From JANXQG01 sp963719885 (GTDB lineage Bacteria; Planctomycetota; Planctomycetia; Pirellulales; Thermoguttaceae), in contig CAVRDP010000010.1 in assembly GCA_963719885.1 (NCBI GenBank), positions 186,001 to 250,000 on the forward strand: a stretch of DNA of 64,000 nt. Reading direction: 5' to 3'. Positions 45,117 to 53,336 of this stretch are shown in pieces. Each line of letters opens with the position of its first letter. The stretch's first letter is position 1. The notes under the pieces are model-generated. The model was not told where the DNA came from, ran no database searches, and was given only the letters and a program-made list of their open reading frames with translations. A program made the position numbers and the translations under genes.

Positions 45117-45145
45117 AGTATATATACGTATATGTATGCGGTCAA
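45117..45145 (-). promoter_or_regulatory. Promoter of the HTH gene with an overlapping palindrome
   Basis: On the minus strand TTGACC (45140-45145), a 17-base spacer and TATACT (45117-45122). The spacer includes the perfect palindrome ATATACGTATAT (45122-45133). The layout matches that of the imuA promoter. Confidence 0.65.
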
Positions 45146-45160
45146 GCAGTCGCCTTTCGA

Positions 45161-45308
45161 GAAGGTAGCAGGCACCGGGCACCATGTCGGGCACCATGTA
45201 CTCATGGTCGTGGTCGGTGTGCCGTCCGCTCTGCGATCCCAGCCGCAAGCTTTTCCGGCAATCCAGAGGCTTCTGGCGGACGGCACTCGGAGAGTGCCTG
45301 CTACCTTC
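45161..45308. repeat. GTAGCAGGCAC inverted-repeat element, 148 bp
   Basis: Ends GAAGGTAGCAGGCAC and its complement. The left arm has the GGGCACCATG/CATGGTCG repeat inserted between GCAGGCAC and TGTGCCGTCCG; the right arm is CGGACGGCACTCGGAGAGTGCC. The element lies between the divergent HTH and imuA promoters. Confidence 0.9.
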
Positions 45309-45344
45309 CTCATGTTCTCCCCTTCCGCCTGCCGATGATTCCTC

Positions 45345-45374
45345 TTGACACGTAAAGTATACAGATGTATACTT
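45345..45374 (+). promoter_or_regulatory. imuA promoter with LexA-like palindromic operator
   Basis: A consensus promoter TTGACA (45345-45350), 17 bp, TATACT (45368-45373). The palindrome AAGTATACA-GA-TGTATACTT (45355-45374) covers the spacer and the -10. A repressor bound here would block RNA polymerase. As imuA-imuB-dnaE2 cassettes are usually LexA-controlled, this is the likely LexA site; its sequence differs from the E. coli and Bacillus boxes. Confidence 0.75.
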
Positions 45375-45395
45375 AATCACGGAGGTACACCATGC

Positions 45396-46200
45396 ATGAC
45401 CGACGCCCCTTGCCAACACCTGCGCATCGAGGCCCTGCGGCAACAATTGGCCCAATGGGAAGGCGCCGCATCCTGGCGGCAGTCGCTAAAAGATCTGGCG
45501 CTGAAGGATCCCGCGTCCTTGGAGCGGCTGCCCGCCTTGTCGAGCGGCTGCCCGGCACTCGATCGGGCATTGCCCGAAAAAGGATTCCGGCCCGGCACGC
45601 TCGTCGAGTGGCTGGGCCGCGGCGAGGGCGACGGAACGGCCACACTGGCCTTGCGTGCCGCTGCCGGGGCTTCGCCTCGGCGGCGGGGCGGTGGTCGTGC
45701 TCGATCGGAGCGGCGAGTTCTATCCCTTGGCGGCGGTTGCCCAAGGGATCGAGCCTGGCCGGCTGATCGTCGTTCATCCGGGCAACAAGGCCGACCATGC
45801 TTGGGCCTTGGACCAGGCGTTGCGCTGTCCGGCCGTGGCGGCGGTGGTCGCCTGGCCGGAAGCGCTGGACGGAAAACTCGATGGCCACACTTTCCGCCGG
45901 CTGCAACTGGCCGTGGAACAAGGAGGCGGCCTGGGCCTGTTGATCCGGCCGGAAAGCGCGCGTTCCCAGCCCTCCTGGGCCGACGTGCGACTGCTGGTCG
46001 AACCGCTGCCAAGCCGTTCGCCTTATGGTCGGGGCACCCGGCGGGGCACCCAGTACCCTGGGTCGGGGTCGCGGCGGATGCGCGTCGTGCTCTTGCGTTG
46101 CCGCGGCGGCGGGCACCATGTACCCATGGTCGTGGTCGGCGAGCAGCAAACCGTAGAAGTGGAGATCGATCATGAAACGCATCCTCTGCGTCAGGATTGA
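45396..46200 (+). CDS. imuA: ImuA (RecA-like partner of ImuB/DnaE2), one frameshift
   Basis: About 267 residues. N-terminus IEALRQQLAQWEGAA, then LPALSSGCPALDRALPEKGF and FRPGTLVEWLGRGEGDGTAT, the ImuA/SulA-like RecA-fold entry. After a frame change near 45675 comes GGGAVVVLDRSGEFYPLAAV, GIEPGRLIVVHPGNKADHAW, WPEALDGKLDGHTFRRLQLA and VRLLVEPLPS. The C-terminus contains two repeat-derived inserts, GRGTRRGTQYPGSGS and GHHVPMVVVG. Start: ATG at 45396 gives MTDAPCQHLRIEAL, four bases after an out-of-frame ATG. Works with ImuB and DnaE2 in translesion synthesis. It overlaps imuB by 29 bp. Confidence 0.85.
46107..46141. repeat. GGGCACCATGTACCCATGGT-family repeat inside imuA
   Basis: GCGGGCACCATG...GGTCGTGGTCGGCG, in frame, encoding GHHVPMVVVG in the ImuA C-terminal region. 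A related GGGGCACCC...GGGTCGGGG insert lies at about 46026-46072. Confidence 0.85.
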
Positions 46201-47563
46201 AAATCAAGACGCTCTCCAAACCGTGGCGGCGCGCTGCAAGCAGTTCACGCCCCTGGTGGGAATCGATCCGGACGTTTTTCCCCAAAGCGTGCTGCTGGAT
46301 ATTACGAACGTCGTCCATTTGTTCGGTGGCGAAGCGATGTTGGTCCAGCGGATCCTCGGCGAGTTGCAGGCCGAGGGCTGGCAACTTCGTGCCGCCGTGG
46401 CTCAGCACGCCCGGCGCAGCGTGGGCGCTGGCGGGATACGGAGGGAAGGATGAAGGCGGAAGGATGAAGGATGAGTGTGCCTTCATCCTTCATCCTTCAT
46501 CCTTCATCCTTCTGCCATTGGAGGCCCTCCGCCTGCCCGAGCCGATCGTGGCGCTGCTGCATAGCCTGGGCGTTTGGCGGATCGAAGAGTTGGAAGCCTT
46601 GCCGCGGCGCGAGCTTTCCTCGCGCTTCGGACCGGAGTTGCTGGACTGCCTGGACCGCGTGACGGGCAGGCTCCCCGAACCGCTGCCGGCCTGGGATCCG
46701 CCGCCGCAATTCGAGGTCCACTGGTCGGCCGCCGAAACAAATGAAGACTGGCCTACGGCCCGGCGGGAAGTGATCGAATCTGCGTTGGAACACCTCGTCC
46801 GCCGCCTGGCAGCCATGCTTACCCGGGCAGGCTGCGGCGCCATGCGTCTGGAATGCCTCTTGCAATGCACCGCGGGCCGGGGCGGGGTACCTGCGAAGCG
46901 GGTCGGCGAAGCGGGTCGGCTGCAAGTGGCCGTCGGGCTGTTTCGCCCCTCGGCCTGGGCGAACCACCTCGTACAGTTGCTGCAAGTGCGGTTCGAGGCG
47001 TTGCAACTGCCCGGCCCGGTCGATTCGATCCGCCTGACCGCCGCCTCCACCGCACCGCTGGAACTGCGGCAGCAGGAGATGTTTTCCGAGGGTCAAACCC
47101 GCGTTCAGCCGCACCACCTATCGGGCCTGATCGATCGGCTCAGCAATCGCCTGGGGCACGCCTGCGTCATGCGGGTACGGCTGGTTCCCGACGCCCAACC
47201 CGAGTTGGCCTGCCACTATACGCCGCTGGTCCTGGGCCGGATCTGTCGGGAATAAAGGAGTCGGCCAAGGGTCGCGAACGTTCCCTTTATTCCAGCCCCG
47301 GCCGTTGCGGTTGCTGACGCAGCCCGTGCGGCTGCCGGGCGGCGGGCACCATGTACCCATAGTCGGCGGACAGTTCTCTTTCGCCGGCCGGCAGCAGCGG
47401 ATCGTGCGGCGTTGGGGTCCCGAGCGGATCGAAACCGGCTGGTGGCGCGGCCGCACTGTGAGCCCGCGACTATTACCGCATCGAGACCGCCACCGGCCGC
47501 TGCTACTGGGTCTTCCGTCGCCTGCCCGCCGGTCCCTGGTTTTTGCACGGGATGTTTGATTGA
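46172..47563 (+). CDS. imuB: ImuB (Y-family polymerase-like), with internal deletion and at least three frameshifts
   Basis: Starts MKRILCVRIEN and jumps at once to QDALQTVAARCKQFTPLVGI, so about 60-70 residues of the usual N-terminal domain are missing. Then LLDITNVVHLFGGEAMLVQR, a frame change near 46420, GAAWALAGYGG, an inserted hairpin-encoded peptide (KDEGGRMKDECAFILHPSSF), EALRLPEPIVALLHSLGVWR, RELSSRFGPELLDCL. A second change near 47245 is followed by PLRLLTQPVRL, GHHVPIVGG (repeat insert) and WGPERIETGWWRGRT, and a third by DYYRIETATGRCYWVFRRLP to the normal C-terminus WFLHGMFD. ImuB is catalytically inactive and bridges DnaE2 to the clamp. This copy may be non-functional. Confidence 0.82.
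46443..46516. repeat. Inverted array of GGATGAA/TTCATCC units inside imuB
   Basis: The left arm has three GGATGAAGG-type units, the right arm four CTTCATCCTT units. It is open in the imuB frame and adds about 25 residues (KDEG..., FILHPSSFIL). Confidence 0.9.
47339..47371. repeat. GGGCACCATGTACCCATAGT-type repeat inside imuB
   Basis: A short copy of the dispersed coding repeat, encoding GGGHHVPIVGG in frame between QPVRLP and QFSFAG of ImuB. Confidence 0.8.
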
Positions 47564-47572
47564 ACTTTGAGG

Positions 47573-47654
47573 AGTAGGGTGGGCCGAGTTCTACGAGTCC
47601 CACCATGAAAAATGTCGAAAATGGTGGGACTCGTAGAACTCGGCCTACCCTACT
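47573..47654. repeat. Near-perfect 82-bp hairpin AGTAGGGT...ACCCTACT before dnaE2
   Basis: Arms of about 34 bases are complementary except for one extra base: AGTAGGGTGGGCCGAGTTCT pairs with its complement at the other end, and the inner ATGGTGGGACTCG with CGAGTCCCACCAT. The loop is GAAAAATGTCGAAA. It lies between imuB and the dnaE2 start (47680). The same ends are at 30423-30522. Confidence 0.92.
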
Positions 47655-47679
47655 ACTGTGTACTGAGTACTCCCCCACC

Positions 47680-50600
47680 ATGTCCTACGCCGAACTCCAT
47701 GCCAAATCGAATTTCTCCTTTCTGGAAGGGGCCTCGCATCCGGAAGAACTGGTCGAGCGCGCCGCGGAACTTCGCTACGCGGCCCTGGCGGTGACCGACC
47801 GCAACAGCCTGGCCGGCGTCGTCCGCGCCCACGTGGCGGCCAAGGAGCACGGCCTGAAGCTCGTCATCGGCGCCGAGATCACTCCGGAAGACGCCCCGCC
47901 GTGGTCCTCTGGCCGACCGATCGCGCCGCCTACGGCCGCCTGGCCCGGCTGATCACCCGCGGCCGCCGCCGGGCCGAAAAGGGAGCATGCCGCCTGACGC
48001 TCGATGATATCGCCGCGCATAGCGAGGGTTTGATTGCCGGGGTGTGCGGGGCGGGGGAGAGGAAGTCTGCCAAGCGGCAAGTACTCAGTACTCAGTACTC
48101 AGTACTCGCGTATCGTCCACGACTCGCCACCAGCCATCTCCGCCTACCGCGACATCTTCCCCGGCCGCTGCTATCTCCTCGCCGAACTGCACTATCGCGG
48201 CAACGATCAAGAACGGCTCGACCGGCTCGCGGCGCTGTCGCATCGTGCGGGCATGCCGCTGGTCGCGGCGGGCGACGTCCATTTCCACGTACCCCAGCGG
48301 CAGCCGCTCAGCGACGTGTTGACCGCCGTGCGGCACGGCTGCACGGTGGCCGCGGCCGGCGAATTGCTGTTTCCCAATGCCCAGCGATACCTGCGATCGC
48401 CGGAGGAAATGGCCCTGCTCTTCGCCCGCTATCCCGAGGCCGTAGAACGCACGCTGGAAATCGCCCGGCAGACGACCTTCTCGCTCGACGAGTTGCGTTA
48501 CGAGTACCCCGAGGAACTCGCTCCGGCGGGCCAGACGCCGATGGAATACCTGACCCGGCTGGCTTGGGAAGGCGCGCGGAACCGCTACCCGGCCGGCGTG
48601 CCCGACAAGGTGCGGGGCCTCGTCGAGCACGAGTTGCAACTGATCGAAGAACTGCACTACGAGGCCTACTTTCTCACCGTCTGGGACCTCGTCGTCTTCG
48701 CCCGCAGTCGCGGCATCCTCTGCCAAGGCCGCGGCTCGGCGGCCAATTCGGCCGTCTGCTTCTGCCTGGGCGTGACCTCCGTCGATCCGGAGCGGATGGA
48801 CCTCTTGTTCGAGCGTTTCATCAGCCGCGAGCGGAACGAGGCCCCCGACATCGACGTCGACTTCGAGCACGAGCGCCGCGAGGAAGTCCTGCAATATCTC
48901 TACCAGAAATACGGCCGCGAGCGGGCCGGCATGACGGCCGAAGTGATCACCTACCGCCCCCGCTCCGCCGTCCGCGACGTGGGCCGCGCGTTGGGCATGC
49001 CCGCCGAACAGATCGACCGGCTGGCCAAGCGGATCGAGCATTTCCGTGACGAGGATAAAAGTAGCAGGCACCGGGCACCATGTACCCATGGTCGGTGTGC
49101 CGTTCGCCAGAAGCCTCCGACTTCTGAAAACCTGCGGCTGGAGCCGCAAGGCGGACGGCACACGGAGTGTGCCTGCTACTTTGAGGGCATCGACGTTGAG
49201 GCGACTACGGCCCGGCAGTTGATCGAGCTCGTCGGGCAGTTGGTCGGATTCCCGCGTCACCTCTCGCAGCACACCGGCGGCATGGTCATGACCCGCGGGC
49301 CGTTGTGCGAACTGGTGCCGATCGAAAACGCGGCCATGCCTGAGCGGACGGTCATCCAGTGGAACAAGGACGACCTCGACGAACTGGGCATTCTCAAGGT
49401 CGATTGCCTGGCCTTGGGCATGTTGACGGCGATCCGCAAATGTTTTGCCTTGGTGAAGCAGCATTATGGCCCTGAGCTGACGCTGGCCAACATCCCCGAA
49501 GGCGACGAGGGCGTCTACGAGATGATCCGCCGGGCCGACACGATGGGCGTTTTCCAGATCGAGAGCCGGGCCCAGATGAGCATGCTCCCCCGCTTGCAGC
49601 CCAGGTGTTTTTACGACCTGGTGATCGAAGTGGCCATCGTCCGCCCCGGGCCGATCCAGGGGAACATGGTCCATCCCTATCTCCGTCGCCGCAATGGCGA
49701 GGAGGCGGTCGAGTTTCCCAACGAGGCCGTTCGCCGCGTGCTGGAAAAGACGCTCGGCGTGCCGCTGTTCCAGGAGCAGGCGATGCGGCTGGCGGTCGAG
49801 GCGGCCGGCTTCACGCCCGGCGAGGCCGATCAGCTCCGCCGCGCCATGGGGGCGTGGCGGCGTCCGGGCGTGATCGATCAATTCCACCGCAAGCTCACCG
49901 AAGGCATGCTCGCCCGCGGGTTCACGCCGGAGTGGGCCGAGGCGGTCTTTCATCAGATCCGCGGCTTCGGCGAGTATGGCTTTCCCGAGTCGCACGCCGC
50001 CAGTTTCGCCCTTCTGGTTTACGTCTCGTGCTGGCTGAAGCATCATTACCTGGCCGCTTTCACCGCCGCCTTGCTCAACAGCCAGCCGCTAGGGTTTTAC
50101 GCCCCCGCCCAGCTCGTCCGCAACGCCCGCCGGGCACCGGCAGCCGGAACGAATCGACATCTTGCCGGGTGCCGGGTTCGGCGTGGAGGTGCTGCCGGTC
50201 GATGTGAACTCGAGCCAATGGGACTGTACGCTGGAAGGCGGGAGCGGGGAGCAGGCGGGGCACCTGCGCAACGGGTCGGGGAGCAAGGAGAAATGTGAAG
50301 GCGGCACTCAAGGCTCGGATCCGACGTGTTCGGTACTCGGTACTGACTACTCTGTACTTAGTACTCAGTACTCAGTTGCCCTTCGCCTCGGCTTTCGCAT
50401 GCTCTGGGGACTGCCGCGGGCGCACGCGGACCGGATCGTCCAGCGCCGCGGCGCGCGGGCGTATCGATCGATCGACGATTTCGCCCAGCGCACCGGCCTG
50501 GGCCGCGCGGCGATCATGCGGCTGGCCAAGGCCGGCGTTTTCGGTTCGCTGGGAACCGATCGCCGCCATGCGCTGTGGGACGCGCTGGCCCAGGACCAAA

Positions 50601-51121
50601 CGCCGATGCCGCTGTTCGATGCCGCCGAAAGTACGACCGAAAACACGACCGAAACGATCCCGCCGCAGGCGGCGGGGCTAAACGACTATCTTCCCGCCAT
50701 GTCACCGGCCGAAGAAGTCTTGGCCGACTACCGCACGACGGGACTTTCACTCTTGGCCCATCCGCTACAGTTCCTCCGCGGCGAACTGGAGAAGCTCCGC
50801 GTCATCCCGGCCAGCGGACTGAAGACCTGGCCCAACGGCAAATGGGTCCGCGTGGCGGGCCTGGTGCTCGTGCGGCAACGGCCCTCGACGGCAAAGGGCA
50901 TCACATTCGTCACTCTCGAAGACGAGACCGCGACGGCCAACCTGATCATCCGTCCCGACGTTTGGAAGCGTTACCGTACCGCCGCCCTCGGCGCCACGAT
51001 TCTCATCGCCGCCGGCCCATTGCAGCGGCAGGGAGAGAATATTCACGTCCTCGTCGCCAAGCTGGAAGATTTTTCCGTCCATCTCGACGGCATGCAATCG
51101 CAATCACGCGACTTTTGCTAA
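47680..51121 (+). CDS. dnaE2: Error-prone DNA polymerase DnaE2 (three frame changes, several repeat inserts)
   Basis: About 1145 codons. PHP domain (YAELHAKSNFSFLEGASHPE, ALAVTDRNSLAG), palm with catalytic Asp motif PDIDVDFEHERREEVLQYLY, GRGSAANSAVCFCLGVT, HTGGMVMTRGPLCELVPIEN, thumb and fingers (GVFQIESRAQMSMLPRLQPR, VRPGPIQGNMVHPYLRRRNG), helix-hairpin-helix (RSIDDFAQRTGLGRAAIM) and C-terminal OB domain (VRVAGLVLVRQRPSTAKGIT). Frame changes near 47897 (base lost), 48050-48110 and 50130-50160 coincide in two cases with repeats. Inserts: GTACTCA arrays, the 49058-49182 element, and about 50 residues near 50240-50381. It carries out mutagenic lesion bypass with ImuA and ImuB. Confidence 0.88.
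48081..48107. repeat. GTACTCA tandem array inside dnaE2
   Basis: Three GTACTCA units and one GTACTC, encoding YSVLSTQYS-like peptide. It lies at the second frame change of dnaE2. A second, less regular array is at 50330-50381, and TGTACTGAGTACTC precedes the gene start. Confidence 0.9.
49058..49182. repeat. GTAGCAGGCAC inverted-repeat element inside dnaE2, in frame
   Basis: Ends AAAGTAGCAGGC and GCCTGCTACTTT. The left arm contains one GGGCACCATGTACCCATGGT unit, the right arm GGCGGACGGCACACGGAGTG. The dnaE2 frame stays open through the element and resumes at FEGIDVEATTARQL. Confidence 0.93.
50130..50175. repeat. 46-bp palindromic insert at a dnaE2 frame change
   Basis: CCGGGCACCGGCA at the left and TGCCGGGTGCCGG at the right form imperfect inverted ends. 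It separates QLVRNARR from GVEVLPVDVNSSQWDC, which belong together in DnaE2, and shifts the frame. Confidence 0.85.
50240..50381. repeat. Composite repeat block inside dnaE2
   Basis: Contains GGGGCACCTGCGCAACGGGTC (a GGCACC...GGTCG-type unit) followed by a GTACTCAG-rich array. In frame it encodes about 45 residues from GGSGEQAGHLRNGSGSKEK to SVLSTQYSV, absent from ordinary DnaE2 proteins, between CTLE and ALRLGFRM. Confidence 0.8.
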
Positions 51122-51510
51122 ACAGTGTCTTCAACCACCACCGTCTTTCCGCCCCGATTCCCGGTAATTCCCAGGACAAGATATTCCACGTCTTCGCTGC
51201 CGCAGTTCGTCATGCGGTGAATCTGCCGCGCGTCGATTGCGATCGTATCGCCGCGGCCGAGCACGACCGTCTCGCCGGCCACGACCATTTCCGCCTCGCC
51301 GGCCACGATGATGAATATCTCCTGCATGTCCTCGTGGTAATGGGCCGCGAAGCTGTTGCCCACCGGCAGCCGCGCCCAATTGACCATCTGTACGGTGCCG
51401 GGCTGCAGTTCCGCGCGCTCGAAGAGGACCTTCTTCCACACCCCTGGGGCACGCGGATTCTCGTGGCTGGCGGGAATGAACGACTTGTCGCTGGCGCGGA
51501 TGATTTTCAT
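51118..51510 (-). CDS. Small cupin-domain protein
   Basis: 130 residues forming one cupin barrel: motif 1 FAAHYHEDMQEIFIIVAGEA (HxH, E ligands), motif 2 RGDTIAIDARQIHRMTNCG (second His). The front strands are WKKVLFERAELQPGTVQMVN. Metal-binding cupins of this size act as isomerases, dioxygenases or sensors; the role is unknown. ATG at 51510 chosen as the family start. Its stop codon overlaps that of dnaE2 on the opposite strand by three bases. Confidence 0.88.
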   Translation of the reverse strand: MKIIRASDKSFIPASHENPRAPGVWKKVLFERAELQPGTVQMVNWARLPVGNSFAAHYHEDMQEIFIIVAGEAEMVVAGETVVLGRGDTIAIDARQIHRMTNCGSEDVEYLVLGITGNRGGKTVVVEDTV

Positions 51511-51556
51511 GATGCTTTGGTCAAACAGTAAAACGCCACCACTGACCCTGCGTCGG

Positions 51557-51705
51557 TGGAGCGATGATTGGCAGCTAAAACGGCATTCGCCCCGACGAAT
51601 TCGCATTTTCTGCCGTCGCCGCCCGGCCCTCCGGGCCGGGCGGCGACGGCAGAAAATGCGAGGGAGAGCCGGGAACCTGCGTTTTAGCTGCCAATCATTG
51701 CTCCA
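51557..51705. repeat. 149-bp element: perfect 28-bp hairpin inside 26-bp inverted ends
   Basis: Outer arms TGGAGCGATGATTGGCAGCT... and its complement (51557-51582, 51680-51705; one mismatch). Inside, CGCATTTTCTGCCGTCGCCG... at 51602-51629 pairs perfectly with 51633-51660 around a TCC loop. No coding sense. It lies between the cupin and Gfo/Idh/MocA promoters. Confidence 0.95.
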
Positions 51706-51829
51706 CGGGGGGCAAGCCCCGTGATGGCGTTCTTCAGACTGAGAGCTTTATTGTAGCCGCTTCTAGTGTTACCATAATAGTCTGTCGTCGCCTGAACCTG
51801 GAACATGCAAATACCCTGGAGAACCAACT

Positions 51830-53162
51830 ATGAAACGACGTCAATTTTTGAAGACCACTGCGGCCGCGGCCGCAACCGGCCTGCTGCTATCGCCGGGCGG
51901 TGCGCGGGCGGGCAAGAACGCCCCCGGCAACAAACTCAACGTCGCGCTGATCGGCGTCTGGGGCCGCGGCCTGGCCCATTACGATTCGCTGGCCGACGAG
52001 AACGTAGTCGCTCTTTGCGACGTGAATGAGAAGCGGTTCGCCGATGCATTGAAGCATTTCCCCAAGGCCCAGACCTACGTCGACTGGCGGAAGTGCCTGG
52101 AGCAGAAAGACCTGGACGCCGTGGTCATCTGCACTGCCGACCACACGCACGCCTTCATCGCCAATTGGGCCTTGAATCGCGATCTGCACGTTTACTGCGA
52201 GAAGCCGTTGGCGATCAGCGTGGAAGAAGCCCGCGTCGTCCGCGCGAACTGGCTGAAGAAGAAAGACAAGCTGGCCACGCAGGTCGGCATGCAACGGCAC
52301 GCGAATCCGAATTTCAACCGCATTCGCGAATTGATCCGCGACGGCGCGATTGGCAGCCTGTCGGCCGCGTATGCCTGGGGCAACCGGCAGATTCGCCGCG
52401 CCGGGTACTTGCCCGCCCAAGGGCAGCCGCCCGCGGGATTTCACTTCGATCTCTGGCTTGGCCCTTCGCCGGACCATCCGTACAACCCCGGCTATTTTTC
52501 CGGCGGGGCGGGGGCGAACTGCCTGTCGTGGAACATGTTCTGGGACTTCGGCGTCGGCCAGATCGGCGACATGGGCAGCCACACGATGGACCTGCTTTGG
52601 AACTGCGTGGACGCAACTTTGCCGACCTCGGCGGAGGCCAAGGGCGAGAAGTTCAATCCTGACGTTACGCCGGTCGAGTGCGCAGTCGCACTTCGAGCAC
52701 CCGGCAAACGATTGGCGCGGCCCGATCCGCGTGAGCTGGTATCAGGGCGGCGCCATGCCCGGCTCGCCCAGGCATTATGTCGATCTCCGCCAAATCGACC
52801 ACGGGGCGATGTTCAAGGGCTCGAAGGGGTTCCTGATCGCCGACTTCGATTCACGCCTCCTGCTGCCCTTTGGCGACAACGCGGACCTGACCTACTACAA
52901 GCCGCGCACGCAAGACGGCGTGCTGCCGCCGCTGGGCCATTTCCAGAAGCAATGGATCAATGCCTGCAAGAACGGCGGCAAGACGGCCTGCGATTTCGAA
53001 TACAGCGGTAACATGATCGAGCAGTTGCTGCTGGGTCTGGTCGCCTACCGCGTCGGCAAGAAGATCCAGTACGACGGCGTCGTGGGCCGCGTGACGGATT
53101 GCCCAGAGGCCAACGAACTGCTGCGGCGGAAGTACCGCCAAGGCTGGACGCTGGACGGCTAA
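51830..53162 (+). CDS. TAT-exported Gfo/Idh/MocA-family oxidoreductase (one frameshift)
   Basis: About 444 residues. TAT signal (KRRQFLKTTAAAAATGLLLS), Rossmann domain (LNVALIGVWGRGLAHYDSLA, ENVVALCDVNE), EKPLAISVEEARV with the catalytic-region Lys, then the C-terminal beta domain (GDMGSHTMDLLW). A frame change near 52690 occurs beside TGCGCAGTCGCA; the protein resumes SHFEHPANDWRGPIRVSWYQ and ends RRKYRQGWTLDG. Planctomycetes have many exported paralogues that act on sugars with bound NAD(P). AACCAACT precedes the ATG, a weak site. Confidence 0.88.
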
Positions 53163-53181
53163 GGGAACAGGAAATAAATGC

Positions 53182-53335
53182 GAAATCCGCGACCCGGAGT
53201 ACCGGGTGCCCCGGAAATCCCAAACAAATTCAAAAGACAAAAAATTCAAATGACCAAAACCTCTGCCGTTTTGGATTTTCCTCCTTTGGATTTTTGATTT
53301 GTTTGGGATTTCGGATTTGAGATTTCGGATTTCCC
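53182..53335. repeat. AT-rich inverted repeat with an inserted palindrome
   Basis: Left arm AATCCCAAACAAATTCAAAA and right arm TTTGATTTGTTTGGGATTTC form a long imperfect hairpin just past the oxidoreductase stop. At 53188-53214 a CCCGGAGTACCGGG-type palindrome is inserted in the outer arm; the same 27 bp occur at 60251-60277 inside scpB. Confidence 0.88.
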
Positions 53336-53336
53336 C

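Noticed and set aside
45373..46486. Long minus-strand open frame antisense to imuA and imuB
   Set aside because: It is Arg/Pro/Ala-rich noise typical of GC-rich antisense frames, and the plus strand has clear ImuA and ImuB homology.
48081..48107. Regular short direct repeats that might be taken for a CRISPR array
   Set aside because: The units are seven bases, adjacent and without spacers, and they lie inside a polymerase gene. No cas genes are in the window.
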